Below are positions 9,193 through 18,851 of a DNA stretch of 64,000 nucleotides, one piece after another (positions within the stretch are counted from its first letter, which is position 1; each line of letters begins with the position of its first letter). This DNA is from Flavobacterium psychraerolatum. GTDB lineage: Bacteria > Bacteroidota > Bacteroidia > Flavobacteriales > Flavobacteriaceae. A program made the translations under genes and the position numbers. The stretch covers positions 33,945 through 97,944 of the forward strand of contig NZ_JAOQMX010000008.1 of assembly GCF_025960985.1 (NCBI RefSeq), given 5' to 3'. The notes under the pieces are model-generated. The model saw only the letters and a list, made by a program, of their open reading frames with translations. It ran no database searches and was not told where the DNA came from.

Positions 9193-10845
9193 TTATTTCC
9201 AGAAGAATGCATACGCTGCCGCTATTAATATCAGTATAACAAAGGAACCAATATTGAATAGTGGACTTGTTTTGAAAAACTCTTTACTAATAGGAATTCC
9301 TTTTGAATCATTTTGACCTTTATTTTGAATCAAACTTAAGACAATAATCACCAACATTGTTAACAATGTAGTGTATCCCATTTGATCCATCCATGGCAAA
9401 GTAGGGAACATACCTCCTTCGATCCATCCTTTTGGACCGATTTTAAAGAACAACGCAATTGGAATAGAAACTAAAGCTCCCCAAATTGCAGCCTTATTAG
9501 TTGTTTTTTTCCAAAACAAACCGAGTAAAAATACCCCTAAAATACCTGGACTTACAATCCCTGTATATTCTTGAATAAATTGGAATGCTTGATCAATTCC
9601 TCCTAAAAGTGGAGCTGTTATTGCAGCAATAACCAATGCAACTGCACCAGAAAGACGTCCTACATTTACAGTAACTTTGTCACTAGCAGTTGGGTTGATA
9701 TATTGTTTGTATATATCCATTGTAAAGATTGTTGACGTAGAGTTCAACATTGAAGCCAAAGAGGATACAATTGCAGCAGCAAGAGCAGCAAAAGCTAATC
9801 CTTTTAATCCAGAAGGCAAGAAATGTAACAACCAAGGATATGCTCTATCTGCACTACCAATACCTGGTAAGTTTTCTAAAGCAGAAGCACCTAATCTCTC
9901 CATAATTGCGGGATCATTTACCATTACATAGGCAGCAATTCCAGGGATTACAACGATAAACGGAATTAGTAATTTTAAAAATGCAGCTAATAAAATTCCT
10001 TTTTGAGCTTCACGCAAAGACTTTGCAGCCAAAGTTCTTTGAATAATATATTGGTTAAAACCCCAATAGTAGATATTTGCAACCCAAAGACCTCCTACTA
10101 AAACTCCAATACCTGGTAAGTTCATGTATTCTGGATTTGACTCATCCAAAATCATCACAAAACGATCTGGTGCAGCGTGATAAACAGTTTTCATTCCTTC
10201 CCACATACCAGCACCATCAGAAACAGTATTTAATGCTAAATATGTTGTCACTATTCCACCTAAAACTAGGAAAACAACTTGAATAACATCCGTCCAAGCA
10301 ACTGCTGATAAACCACCATACAAAGAGTAAGCTGCAGAAAAAAGTGCTAAACCAACAATGGCATACATCATATCTACACCCAAAATAGTTTGAATGGCTA
10401 AACCACCTAAATATAAGACTGTAGTAAGATTAACAAATACGTATAAAGCAATCCAAAAAACAGCTAAAATAGTTTTAAGATTGGTAGAGAAACGTTGTTC
10501 AACAAATTCAGGAATCGTATAAATTCCTTTTTCGATAAAAATCGGCAAGAAATACTTACCCACAATAATTAAAGTAAAAGCAGCCATCCATTCATAAGAG
10601 GCAATTGCTAATCCTAAAGCAAAACCAGAACCTGACATTCCAATAAATTGTTCTGCAGAAATATTTGCTGCGATCAAAGACGAACCGATTGCCCACCATG
10701 GTAATGATTTACTCGCCAAAAAGTAATCTTCTGCATTTTTTTGTTCTCCATCTTTATCTCGAGATACCCATAGACCAACGCCTAAGATTAAAACAGCATA
10801 AGCTGTAAAGACTGCGTAATCAATAAATCCGAATCCTGTCTCCAT
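9193..10845 (-). CDS. Sodium/galactose (sugar) symporter, SSS family, vSGLT-like
   Basis: A 550-residue inner-membrane transporter with about 14 hydrophobic helices. From memory of the Vibrio vSGLT sequence the match is very close: YFLASKSLPWWAIGSSLIAA then NISAEQFIGMSGSG, ASYEWM, WGFNQYIIQRTLAAKS and FQFIQEYTGIVSPGIL. The galactose-contacting residues of vSGLT (N64, Q69, E88) fall at N61, Q66 and E85 here, a constant offset of three; the helix carrying N260/Y263 (GFNQYIIQ), the K294 region (AAFLKLL) and Q428 region are also conserved. It lies directly downstream of galE, so sodium-driven galactose uptake feeding the Leloir enzymes is a well-supported inference. A 259-bp gap from galE suggests it may have its own promoter. 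Confidence 0.93.
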   Translation of the reverse strand: METGFGFIDYAVFTAYAVLILGVGLWVSRDKDGEQKNAEDYFLASKSLPWWAIGSSLIAANISAEQFIGMSGSGFALGLAIASYEWMAAFTLIIVGKYFLPIFIEKGIYTIPEFVEQRFSTNLKTILAVFWIALYVFVNLTTVLYLGGLAIQTILGVDMMYAIVGLALFSAAYSLYGGLSAVAWTDVIQVVFLVLGGIVTTYLALNTVSDGAGMWEGMKTVYHAAPDRFVMILDESNPEYMNLPGIGVLVGGLWVANIYYWGFNQYIIQRTLAAKSLREAQKGILLAAFLKLLIPFIVVIPGIAAYVMVNDPAIMERLGASALENLPGIGSADRAYPWLLHFLPSGLKGLAFAALAAAIVSSLASMLNSTSTIFTMDIYKQYINPTASDKVTVNVGRLSGAVALVIAAITAPLLGGIDQAFQFIQEYTGIVSPGILGVFLLGLFWKKTTNKAAIWGALVSIPIALFFKIGPKGWIEGGMFPTLPWMDQMGYTTLLTMLVIIVLSLIQNKGQNDSKGIPISKEFFKTSPLFNIGSFVILILIAAAYAFFWK

Positions 10846-11104
10846 AATTTTTTTTGGTTTTTAGTTTTTAGTTCAATTTTATTTAGTTCAATTTTTAGTT
10901 TTATACGTAACATTTTACCTCGACATACTATTTTACAGTGCTTAAAAAATCACCCTTTCACAGTATTAATTGTTTATGAATTTTTAAACAAAAAGACATA
11001 TATCAAAACATGATACAGAGAGTAATAACACAAAAAACTTTTTGTTCTATATGAGGATTTTTTTTATTTTATGAAGATTCAAATACTATAATTTGAATGA
11101 AAAA

Positions 11105-12124
11105 TTATTTATTACTTCTAATTTTAGTTTCCCATTTCCAAGCACTGTCAATTGCTTCGTCAAGTGTAGATTTGGTTTTCCAACCTAACACATTATTTGC
11201 TTTATCCGTACTGGCATATGCCATCGTCACATCACCTTCACGTCTATCAACAATTTTATAAGGAAAAGGTTTTCCGCTTGTTTTTTCAAAACTCTTAATT
11301 ACCTCAAGAACAGAACTTCCAACACCTGAACCTAAGTTAAAAATCTCTATCTTATCTGCATTTTTCTTATTCAAAAGACGTTGCAATGCTACCACATGAG
11401 CTTTTGCTAAATCTACAACATGAATGTAATCACGAATACAAGTTCCATCAGGAGTAGGGTAATCGTCACCATAAACCATTAATTCTTTACGCAAACCAAT
11501 TCCTGTTTGAGTTATAAAAGGCACTAAGTTTTGAGGAACACCAATTGGTAATTCTCCAATTTCTCCAGAAGGATGCGCTCCAATTGGATTAAAATAACGC
11601 AACAAAATAGCACTAATCCCACTTACTTTAGAAACATCCGTTATTACTTCCTCTCCTATTTGCTTTGTATTTCCATAAGGAGACATTGCAGGCTTGATAG
11701 CAGCATTTTCATCAATTGGCATTACATCGGCCTGACCATAAACAGTACAAGATGAACTAAAAATAAAATTAGCCTCGTCCTTTTTCTGTAATTCTTGTAA
11801 TAAATAAATTAGTGACGCAATGTTATTCTCATAATACAATAATGGATCAGTTACACTCTCACCTACAGCTTTTGATGCTGCAAAGTGAATCACACCTTCA
11901 ATATCGGTATACTTTTCAAAAAAACTTTGAACAGAAGTTTTTTCTCTTAAATCTAATTTTTCAAAAATAGGTGTTTTTCCTGTAATTGCTACAATCCCTT
12001 TCATAACATCCTCCGATGAATTTGATAGGTTATCTATAATAACTACCTCATAGCCTTCATTTTGCAATTCAACTACTGTATGAGACCCAATGAACCCTAA
12101 ACCACCTGTTACTAATATTTTCAT
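11105..12124 (-). CDS. galE: UDP-glucose 4-epimerase
   Basis: Interconverts UDP-galactose and UDP-glucose with bound NAD, closing the Leloir pathway. The Rossmann motif MKILVTGGLGFIGSHT is at the N-terminus and the catalytic Ser/Tyr/Lys set is in FSSSCTVYG and SPYGNTKQ. Downstream RYFNPIGAHPSGEIGE and GDDYPTPDGTCIRDYIHVVD are standard for the family. The frame is open for 17 codons before the ATG at 12124, but the ATG immediately before KILVTGG is the right start; this gives 339 residues. It is the fourth gene of the galM-galK-galT-galE operon, 89 bp after galT. Confidence 0.96.
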   Translation of the reverse strand: MKILVTGGLGFIGSHTVVELQNEGYEVVIIDNLSNSSEDVMKGIVAITGKTPIFEKLDLREKTSVQSFFEKYTDIEGVIHFAASKAVGESVTDPLLYYENNIASLIYLLQELQKKDEANFIFSSSCTVYGQADVMPIDENAAIKPAMSPYGNTKQIGEEVITDVSKVSGISAILLRYFNPIGAHPSGEIGELPIGVPQNLVPFITQTGIGLRKELMVYGDDYPTPDGTCIRDYIHVVDLAKAHVVALQRLLNKKNADKIEIFNLGSGVGSSVLEVIKSFEKTSGKPFPYKIVDRREGDVTMAYASTDKANNVLGWKTKSTLDEAIDSAWKWETKIRSNK

Positions 12125-12213
12125 ATTTTGTTCTTTATTTATTTTTACTGTCGTATATAATTCATTTATCGTCATTCCAAATAAATTGCAATGACGACAA
12201 ACTTACTACATGA

Positions 12214-13263
12214 TTATTTAATTTTATAATGAACTTCTGATAAGTCTCTAAGCATCTGAGCACTTTTTTCTGCTGTAATATCTCTCTGAGACTCTCCCAT
12301 CATTTCATACCCTACCATGAATTTTTTAACTGAAGCTGAACGCAACAAAGGTGGATAAAAATGCATGTGAAATTGCCATTCTGGGTGGTCTTTACCATCT
12401 GTTGGAGCTTGGTGAATACCTGATGAATATGGAAATGAAGTTTCAAAGAGGTTATCATACCTCACTGTTAAACTTTTCAAAATCATAGCATAAGCAGCAA
12501 CTTCATCAGCTGTAAAATCGCTAATCTTAGTCACATGACGTTTACTGATAATCATTGTCTCAAAAGGCCAAACTGCCCAAAAAGGAACAAGAGCTGCAAA
12601 ATGTTCGTTTTCTACAACAATACGTTCACCCAATAATAATTCTTTTTGCAAATAATCAACTAACAGGTTACTACCGTGTTTCTTGTAGTAATCTAGAAGG
12701 TTGTTTTGAGTTTTCTCTACTTGAGTTGGCAAAGAAGATTGCGCCCAAATTTGACCGTGAGGATGTGGATTACTACATCCCATTACGCTCCCTTTATTCT
12801 CAAAAATCTGTACGTGGTTAATGTAGTCAATTGCACCAAGTTCTGTATACTCTCTCTGCCAAGTTTTAATTACGTCTTCAATCGTGGCTAAATCCATTTC
12901 TGGTAAAGTCAAATTGTGCTTTGGCGAGAAACAAACTACCTTTGAAATTCCTTTTTCCGGCTTTGCTTTAAAGAAAGTATCACTCCCATTATCCTCAAAA
13001 TGAAGTTCTTCTTGTTTTAAAGCAGCAAAATCATTTTCAAATACAAAAGCACTTTTATAGTCATCATTTGAAACACCATTTGCTCTTACATTTCCTGGAC
13101 ATAAGTAACATTCTGGATCATATTCTGGTCTTTCATCATTGGCAATTGCTTCTTTTTGTCCTTGCCATGGTCTTTTTGCTCTGTGTGGTGAAACTAAAAC
13201 CCATTCGTTAATTAACGGATTGTATCTTCTGTGCGGATCTTCGTTGATATCAAAATCTCTCAT
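12214..13263 (-). CDS. galT: Galactose-1-phosphate uridylyltransferase
   Basis: Exchanges UMP between UDP-glucose and galactose-1-phosphate. The catalytic NPHPHGQIWA motif, with the uridylylated second His, is intact. CYLCPGN near residue 58 is the first half of the zinc site, and DHPEWQFHMHFYPPLLRS is the C-terminal conserved block. The N-terminus (DPHRRYNPLINEWVLVSPHR) and length of 349 residues are normal. The gene starts six bases after the galK stop, so the two are translated from one message. Confidence 0.96.
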   Translation of the reverse strand: MRDFDINEDPHRRYNPLINEWVLVSPHRAKRPWQGQKEAIANDERPEYDPECYLCPGNVRANGVSNDDYKSAFVFENDFAALKQEELHFEDNGSDTFFKAKPEKGISKVVCFSPKHNLTLPEMDLATIEDVIKTWQREYTELGAIDYINHVQIFENKGSVMGCSNPHPHGQIWAQSSLPTQVEKTQNNLLDYYKKHGSNLLVDYLQKELLLGERIVVENEHFAALVPFWAVWPFETMIISKRHVTKISDFTADEVAAYAMILKSLTVRYDNLFETSFPYSSGIHQAPTDGKDHPEWQFHMHFYPPLLRSASVKKFMVGYEMMGESQRDITAEKSAQMLRDLSEVHYKIK

Positions 13264-13269
13264 TTTCTT

Positions 13270-14442
13270 TTAGTTTTTATAAAGTGATGTACCGTTTGAT
13301 ACTTTTACGTCATGTATTTTTAATTCAATTCCAAATTTATCTAAATATAACTTAGAAAATTTCGCTTTTACCGCTTCTTCGCTTCCCTTTTTAACTAATG
13401 TAATAGTGCAACCTCCAAAGCCTCCACCCATTAATCTGGACCCAATTACAGTTTCTTCTGCTTTTGCTAGTCCTACCAAATAGTCTAACTCGGAACAACT
13501 TACTTCGTAATTTACAGATAGGCCATCATGCGTTTCAAACATTAATTTCCCTAAAGTCAAAATATCTCCACCATCCAAAGCTTCACAAGCTTGCATAACT
13601 CTTTTGATTTCTTTTACAACATATAAACATCTTCTATATACATTGTCTGTCATTTTAGATTGTAGGCTTGTTACATGATTCACATCGCAATCTCTAAAAC
13701 TTGTAATCTCTGGATAATTTGCTTTTATAATATCCAAACCTTCACCACATTCTATACGACGTGTATTATATTCAGATGTAAACAAGGAATGTTTTACATT
13801 ACTATCAAATAAGATCAAAGAATAATCAACAAAATTCGCATCATGATAAGTATAGTCTAAAGTTTTACAGTCAATTTTTATTACTTTATTTTCTACTCCC
13901 ATTACACTAGAGAATTGATCCATGATCCCACAATTGATTCCTACCCAATGTTCAGCGCTTTGTCCCATCAATGCAATATCAATTGGTTTAATCCCTAAAT
14001 TAAATAGTTCATTGATTCCGTATAGAAAACCACATTCTAAAGCTGCAGAAGAAGACAAACCAGAACCTGAAGGAATGTTACTGCTAAAAGTACAGTTGAA
14101 ACCTTCAAGAGAGAATCCTTTTAGATGTAATTGATTCAAAACACCACGAAGGTAATTTGTCCAAACACTATCTGTAAGTTCTTGTTTTGATGTTACATCA
14201 ATTTCAAAACTTTCCCCTAGGTCAATAGCGTGAATATTAGCAATTTTTGTATTATTTTTTTCGAAAGCAAAACAAATTATTTTATCAATTGCTGCTGGCA
14301 AAACATATCCATCATTGTAATCAATATGCTCTCCAATAATATTAATTCTTCCAGGTGAAAGAACTATTGTTCCAGCGGCAGCATTAAATGTTTTTTGATA
14401 AAATGCTTTAGTGTCTTTAATTAAAATCTCATTCATTATCAT
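13270..14442 (-). CDS. galK: Galactokinase
   Basis: Phosphorylates galactose at C1 with ATP. The GHMP kinase motifs are complete: the galactokinase signature GRINIIGEHIDYNDGYVLPA, the ATP loop PSGSGLSSSAALE, and the C-terminal GSRLMGGGFGGCTI. Length is 390 residues from ATG 14442; an in-frame ATG two codons later is equally possible. It lies 53 bp after galM and directly before galT, the usual order for coordinated galactose use. Confidence 0.96.
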   Translation of the reverse strand: MIMNEILIKDTKAFYQKTFNAAAGTIVLSPGRINIIGEHIDYNDGYVLPAAIDKIICFAFEKNNTKIANIHAIDLGESFEIDVTSKQELTDSVWTNYLRGVLNQLHLKGFSLEGFNCTFSSNIPSGSGLSSSAALECGFLYGINELFNLGIKPIDIALMGQSAEHWVGINCGIMDQFSSVMGVENKVIKIDCKTLDYTYHDANFVDYSLILFDSNVKHSLFTSEYNTRRIECGEGLDIIKANYPEITSFRDCDVNHVTSLQSKMTDNVYRRCLYVVKEIKRVMQACEALDGGDILTLGKLMFETHDGLSVNYEVSCSELDYLVGLAKAEETVIGSRLMGGGFGGCTITLVKKGSEEAVKAKFSKLYLDKFGIELKIHDVKVSNGTSLYKN

Positions 14443-14495
14443 CCTATTTGAAGTTAGTTAAAATTTTACATTCTGTTTTTATAAAACTACAAAAA

Positions 14496-15548
14496 TTAAA
14501 ATTCTTGTAATTTATAAATAGTTTTTTGTTTATAAGTTTCCAATGGCTTTAAAACTGCATTAGGAAACTGAGATTGATTGGGAGCATCGGGAAAATTCTG
14601 GGTTTCAAAACATATTCCACTTTGAGAATGGTATTCTACAGCATCTTTATTTTCAAGGATCACATCCGTTTTCCCGCCAACATATATATGTACACTGGGC
14701 TGATCGGTAATCACTTCCATTTTCAGGTTATTTTTACTACTCTTTAATGTTGCCACAACAACTTCATTATTATCAATTACAAAACTATTATCGATACTCG
14801 CAGGACAAGATCGAGTTGTGGTAAAGTCAAATTCTGTATTGGCAACCTCTATGATTTTTCCTGTTGGTACCCCTTCGTTAGTAATTTCAACCGTTTTCTT
14901 TGATGGTAATTGTAATTCTTGATTCAGAACCGAACCTTCATGACCATCTAAATTAAAGTAAGTATGGTGTGTCAAATTAATTACAGTATCTTCAGTTGTA
15001 GTGGCAGAATAATCCAAAACCAATTCATTTTCCTCAGTTAAGGTATAAGTGATTTCTACATTTAAATCTCCTGGATAATTTTCTTCACCAGATATACTAA
15101 AATAAGTCAACGTAATCGATGGATTTTCCCCAGCCTTTACATTTTTAATAGTCCAAATTTTTCTACTAAAATTATCGATTCCACCGTGCAAAGAATGATT
15201 TGAATTATTAGCACTCAATTGGATTTTTTTTCCGTTTAATTGAAAGACACTATCCTTAATCCTCCCTGCATAACGTCCGACAATAGCACCAAAATAAGGA
15301 GCTCCTTCTATCTCAAAGGATTTAATATAAGATTCTAAGTTATCAAAGCCCAAAACAACATCTACCACATCACCATTTTTTAATGGCATTTTCAAAGATG
15401 TTAAAGTGGCACCTAAAGAAATAACTTGAATTGTAACACCATTTTTATTCGTCAATTCGCAAGAATCAACAACTTGACCTTTTGCAGTAGAACCAAATGA
15501 TTTGATTACAAAATTAGGAGTAAATTGCGATATATGTTTAATTTCCAT
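14496..15548 (-). CDS. galM: Aldose 1-epimerase (mutarotase)
   Basis: Converts beta- to alpha-galactose for GalK. The family signature with the catalytic His is in NLTHHTYFNLDGHEG, the catalytic Glu is in GICFETQNFPDAPNQ, and GRYAGRIKDS and NNSNHSLHGG are standard. Starting at ATG 15548 gives 350 residues; the nine-codon extension upstream is not conserved in type. No signal peptide, so cytosolic. It is the first gene of the gal operon. A TAAATTTG -7 element sits 25 bp before the ATG and a tandem ACTGGT repeat just upstream of that. Confidence 0.95.
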   Translation of the reverse strand: MEIKHISQFTPNFVIKSFGSTAKGQVVDSCELTNKNGVTIQVISLGATLTSLKMPLKNGDVVDVVLGFDNLESYIKSFEIEGAPYFGAIVGRYAGRIKDSVFQLNGKKIQLSANNSNHSLHGGIDNFSRKIWTIKNVKAGENPSITLTYFSISGEENYPGDLNVEITYTLTEENELVLDYSATTTEDTVINLTHHTYFNLDGHEGSVLNQELQLPSKKTVEITNEGVPTGKIIEVANTEFDFTTTRSCPASIDNSFVIDNNEVVVATLKSSKNNLKMEVITDQPSVHIYVGGKTDVILENKDAVEYHSQSGICFETQNFPDAPNQSQFPNAVLKPLETYKQKTIYKLQEF

Positions 15549-15572
15549 TTTATTTTTATTAAATACTGAAAA

Positions 15573-15618
15573 CAAATTTAAGATAATATTTCACATCTAC
15601 ACACCAGTACCTACCAGT
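15573..15618 (-). promoter_or_regulatory. galM promoter with tandem ACTGGT repeat, candidate operator
   Basis: Read on the minus strand, TAAATTTG (15580-15573) fits TAnnTTTG. Upstream of it, ACTGGT occurs twice in direct orientation with a 10-bp period (15618-15613 and 15608-15603), in the place of the -33 element. Its position between the divergent regulator and galM makes it a candidate site for that regulator. Confidence 0.5.
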
Positions 15619-15646
15619 TTTTATTATATTGCACAAAAATATCTTT

Positions 15647-16645
15647 ATGAAGCTAATTGCCATCGAAAATAATTCAGGTATTCCTAAATATAAACAAATC
15701 ATTATTTCCATCGAAAGAACCATCGATAACGGAAAACTAAAAAAAGAAGATAAACTCCCCTCTATCAACAAAGTATGCATTGAATTCTCTCTTTCAAGAG
15801 ATACTGTTTTACAAGCATATGACGAATTAAAAAAACGTGGAATTATCTATGCTATACCAGGAAAAGGCTATTATATTAGAAGTACCCAAGTATCTATCCA
15901 GCAAAAAATCTTCCTCTTGTTTGACGAATTAAATATTTTTAAAGAAGACCTATATAATTCCATCTTACTAAATATAGGTAAAAACGCACAAATAGATATA
16001 TTTTTTCATCATTTTAACAGTAAGGTATTCGAAAAACTAATCGATGACGCTAATGGAAACTACACCAAATACATAATTATGCCTACCAGTTTACCAAATG
16101 CGAGTACCTTTATTAAAACCCTACCAGTTAATGATGTATATATATTAGACCAAACTAATAAAGAGCTCAGAACTTATCCAGGTGTATATCAAAATTTCAC
16201 TAAAAATATTTACGACGGTCTAATCAAAGGAAAAAATAGATTAAAAAAATACAATAAATTAATAATGATATTCCCTGGCTTTAAAGAACCCATAGGAATG
16301 AAAATCGGTTTTGAAAAGTTTTGTATTGATTACCAATTTGAATATGAAGTAATACTCGAATTTAAAACCCGAAAAATCCACAAAGGCGAAGTTTATATTA
16401 TCCCAAATGATCGTGATCTGGTAAGTGTAATCGAAAAATCCAAAGTTCAGGGTTTCAAAATAGGGGAAGATTTTGGCGTAATATCGTATAACGAAACTCC
16501 ATTAAAAAAAATTGTTGGAAATGGCATAACCACTATTTCAACCAATTTTGAAGAAATGGGGAGAATTGTAGTCCAAATGATTCTGACTGATAAAAAAGAT
16601 CAAATCGAAAATCGTTCTTCTTTAATCATACGAAATTCACTTTAA
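15647..16645 (+). CDS. GntR-type regulator with LacI-like effector domain (AraR architecture)
   Basis: The N-terminus is a GntR winged helix: GIPKYKQIIISIERTIDNGK, DKLPSINKVCIEFSLSRDTV, and YDELKKRGIIYAIPGKGYYI. Instead of a FadR, HutC or MocR partner, residues 80-325 form a periplasmic-binding-protein-like domain (PTSLPNAS, YILDQTNK, GFKIGEDFGVISYNETPLKK, TTISTNFEEMGRIVVQM). This is the AraR layout. ATG at 15647 gives 332 residues. It is divergent from galM and 98 bp away, so galactose or a derivative is the likely ligand and the gal operon the likely target; this is inference from position. Confidence 0.88.
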   Translation: MKLIAIENNSGIPKYKQIIISIERTIDNGKLKKEDKLPSINKVCIEFSLSRDTVLQAYDELKKRGIIYAIPGKGYYIRSTQVSIQQKIFLLFDELNIFKEDLYNSILLNIGKNAQIDIFFHHFNSKVFEKLIDDANGNYTKYIIMPTSLPNASTFIKTLPVNDVYILDQTNKELRTYPGVYQNFTKNIYDGLIKGKNRLKKYNKLIMIFPGFKEPIGMKIGFEKFCIDYQFEYEVILEFKTRKIHKGEVYIIPNDRDLVSVIEKSKVQGFKIGEDFGVISYNETPLKKIVGNGITTISTNFEEMGRIVVQMILTDKKDQIENRSSLIIRNSL

Positions 16646-16692
16646 AAACAATAGTTACTTAATACAATAGTACTTCTGATTATATTTTTAAT

Positions 16693-16737
16693 AAAAAAAT
16701 CCTGTAATTTCAATTTGACTTTACAGGATTTTTTTTT
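16693..16737. terminator. Bidirectional intrinsic terminator
   Basis: Arms AAAAAAATCCTGTAA and TTACAGGATTTTTTT around a 13-nt loop, between the convergent regulator gene and the barrel gene. Confidence 0.88.
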
Positions 16738-16754
16738 GCATTTACAAAATTCAT

Positions 16755-17726
16755 TTATAATGAGTAGTTCAGGTTTACTCCCAATCGATAATTGGATTTC
16801 ATTAAGCCGCTTGCCAAATTTTGATTGATAGGCAACATAACATTTACTCCAAAACTGAATTTATCACGCCCGATTTCTACTCCAATTTTACTAAAGAATA
16901 TATCACCTGCCGTGTTTGGTAATTTTTGACCACGTTGCCAATTGGTTTTATAGACTTCACCAGCTATCCCAAGTTGTGGCACATAGGTCATACGATCTGA
17001 TTTTAACATATAAAATAAAGTTGATCCGTAGTTGAATTGATTTCCGTATTTATAATCCTTTTTATTTTCGGATTTGATATTATAATTAATCATTGTATTA
17101 AGCCCCCATTTACCCCAACTCAATTGATGTTCAGCAAGCAACAAATAGTCCAAACTCCCCGTCCCTACTTGAAACCCTTGATTTACAGAACCCGTGTTGC
17201 TTATAGCATCAAATTTACCAGTTGGTAATTTAAAACCACCACCCAATTGCACACGATTGTACAAGACAACAGAATCTTTTATACTTTCTAGCACGGTATA
17301 GGTAGCCATTATAGTAACATCTCCCAAACCACTAATATTCTCTGGACCAGCCGCATACTGCCTAGTATGATCTTGATATGGTAGTAGTGCCGTTAATTGA
17401 ATTTTTGATCCAATTGGAATACGTGCCCAAATTTGAGTGGTATGAAAATTTTCGTCAATCCAAGGCGAATTATTAAAATCCCCATCTCTACTGGTATAAC
17501 TTTGATAAAAATAGCGCACTCCAACAAAGTTATTGTTCAACATGGAGCTGAAACCCATGCTTCCGCCCGCTGCAGAACATCCACAAGCATCACAATCTTC
17601 TTCCATCATAGATGCTTCTAATTGCATTTTCTGGAAAGTAAACTGACTTATTTTATTTTTTGGAAGTGGTGTCGCAATTATATGTTGGCCCACAAGGATA
17701 ACTAATAAAAGAATTTTATTTTTCAT
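16755..17726 (-). CDS. Outer-membrane beta-barrel protein with N-terminal CxxCxC motif, in an mbnH/mbnP-type operon
   Basis: A 323-residue protein with a short signal peptide, then MEEDCDACGCSAAGG (C45, C48, C50) and a run of amphipathic strands ending in YRLGVNLNYSL. The middle (LTALLPYQDHTRQY, GLGDVTIMATYTV, GGGFKLPTGKFDA) matches the transporter-like barrels of the phenol-degradation MetA superfamily. The Cys cluster just after the signal could hold copper or another soft metal at the periplasmic face. It follows the di-heme gene by 5 bp, so it is in the same transcript. Role in metal movement across the outer membrane is inference. Confidence 0.75.
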   Translation of the reverse strand: MKNKILLLVILVGQHIIATPLPKNKISQFTFQKMQLEASMMEEDCDACGCSAAGGSMGFSSMLNNNFVGVRYFYQSYTSRDGDFNNSPWIDENFHTTQIWARIPIGSKIQLTALLPYQDHTRQYAAGPENISGLGDVTIMATYTVLESIKDSVVLYNRVQLGGGFKLPTGKFDAISNTGSVNQGFQVGTGSLDYLLLAEHQLSWGKWGLNTMINYNIKSENKKDYKYGNQFNYGSTLFYMLKSDRMTYVPQLGIAGEVYKTNWQRGQKLPNTAGDIFFSKIGVEIGRDKFSFGVNVMLPINQNLASGLMKSNYRLGVNLNYSL

Positions 17727-17731
17727 ACTGT

Positions 17732-18772
17732 TTAATTTTCACCGAAACGTCTATCGGTTAAGTATTGATCATCAGTTAATGTTTTGAGAAAAAGAATTAA
17801 TTGGTCTTTTTCTATTGTAGAAAGCGAGATACCTAGCTTTCCGTTTTGATTGAGTAAAGGATCTAATGTAGCCGAAAGTAAAACTCCTGAACTATAATGA
17901 TCCAAAACAGCATCAAGAGTCCCAAAACGTCCATCGTGCATATACGGAGCCGTTTTGTCAACATTGCGTAAGCTAGGCACTTTGAATTTGTAATAATCAG
18001 TAGCAATTTCGGTTACGCGGTACCTCCCTACATCATTTATTTTTGGATTCAAAGCCAAACCATTATTTCTAAAACTATGATCTGTCATTAAATCTGTCGC
18101 ATGGCACGAAGCACATTTAGCATTAAAAACAGTATAACCTGCTTGCTCATCTGAGGTAAATGCTCCACCAGTTTCATTTCTTCTGAACTTATCAAATCTA
18201 GAGTTGGATGACATCATCATAACCATAAATTGTGACATAGCTTTAAGCATATTTTCGGCATTAATTTCACCATTTTCAAATGCTTGTTTGAACAACCGTT
18301 TATAGTCTGCATCAGCTTTCATCATTGCCATAATGGTCGTCAAATCACCATTCATTTCTATTTGGCTTAATAAAGGAATTATAGGTTGTACATCCAAATT
18401 TGGTGCTGCCCCATCATACATAAATATATTTTGAAAAGCCAAGTTTTGAATAGAAGGTGTATTTCTTGTTCCAATTTCATTGTTAACACCATGACTAAAG
18501 GTATGGCCGTGATGCGTAAACGCAGTTGCTTGCTCATGACAAAACCCACATGAAATTAATCCATCCGAAGACAATCTACCATCATAAAAAAGCTTTTTAC
18601 CTAATTCAAAACCTTTTTCAGTGGGTGGATTCAGACTAATATTATAGGCTAATGCAGGAAAATTGGATGGGATTTGAAATGCCAAAGGAATATCTTGATA
18701 TTCATTATCATCATTATCTGTACAACTAACTACCGTTAACAACAAAACGAAAAATAAAATTTTAAATTTCAT
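17732..18772 (-). CDS. Di-heme cytochrome c peroxidase/MauG-family lipoprotein, MbnH-like
   Basis: A 346-residue lipoprotein (lipobox VVSC, Cys17) with two c-type heme motifs, C75-GF-C78-H79 and C220-AS-C223-H224. Between them is NTPSIQNLAFQNIFMYDG, and after the second APYMHDGRFGTLDAV, both typical of the bacterial CcpA/MauG superfamily. The neighbour is an MbnP-like protein, and the known MbnH partner of MbnP oxidises a Trp of MbnP to kynurenine, creating a copper site. By position this protein should do the same, at the periplasmic side of a membrane. Classical peroxidase activity is the alternative. It ends 5 bp before the barrel gene. Confidence 0.88.
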   Translation of the reverse strand: MKFKILFFVLLLTVVSCTDNDDNEYQDIPLAFQIPSNFPALAYNISLNPPTEKGFELGKKLFYDGRLSSDGLISCGFCHEQATAFTHHGHTFSHGVNNEIGTRNTPSIQNLAFQNIFMYDGAAPNLDVQPIIPLLSQIEMNGDLTTIMAMMKADADYKRLFKQAFENGEINAENMLKAMSQFMVMMMSSNSRFDKFRRNETGGAFTSDEQAGYTVFNAKCASCHATDLMTDHSFRNNGLALNPKINDVGRYRVTEIATDYYKFKVPSLRNVDKTAPYMHDGRFGTLDAVLDHYSSGVLLSATLDPLLNQNGKLGISLSTIEKDQLILFLKTLTDDQYLTDRRFGEN

Positions 18773-18851
18773 CCTATTTGTTTTAAATTATACTTTACCC
18801 ATGGATATAGAACTTACATCCATGGTCAAGTAAAATTATTATAAAAATAAA

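Noticed and set aside
10846..11104. Repeated AGTTCAATTTT-like motifs before the symporter
   Set aside because: Low-complexity T/A-rich repeats of varying spacing; no -7 element or regulator link found, so not called as sites.
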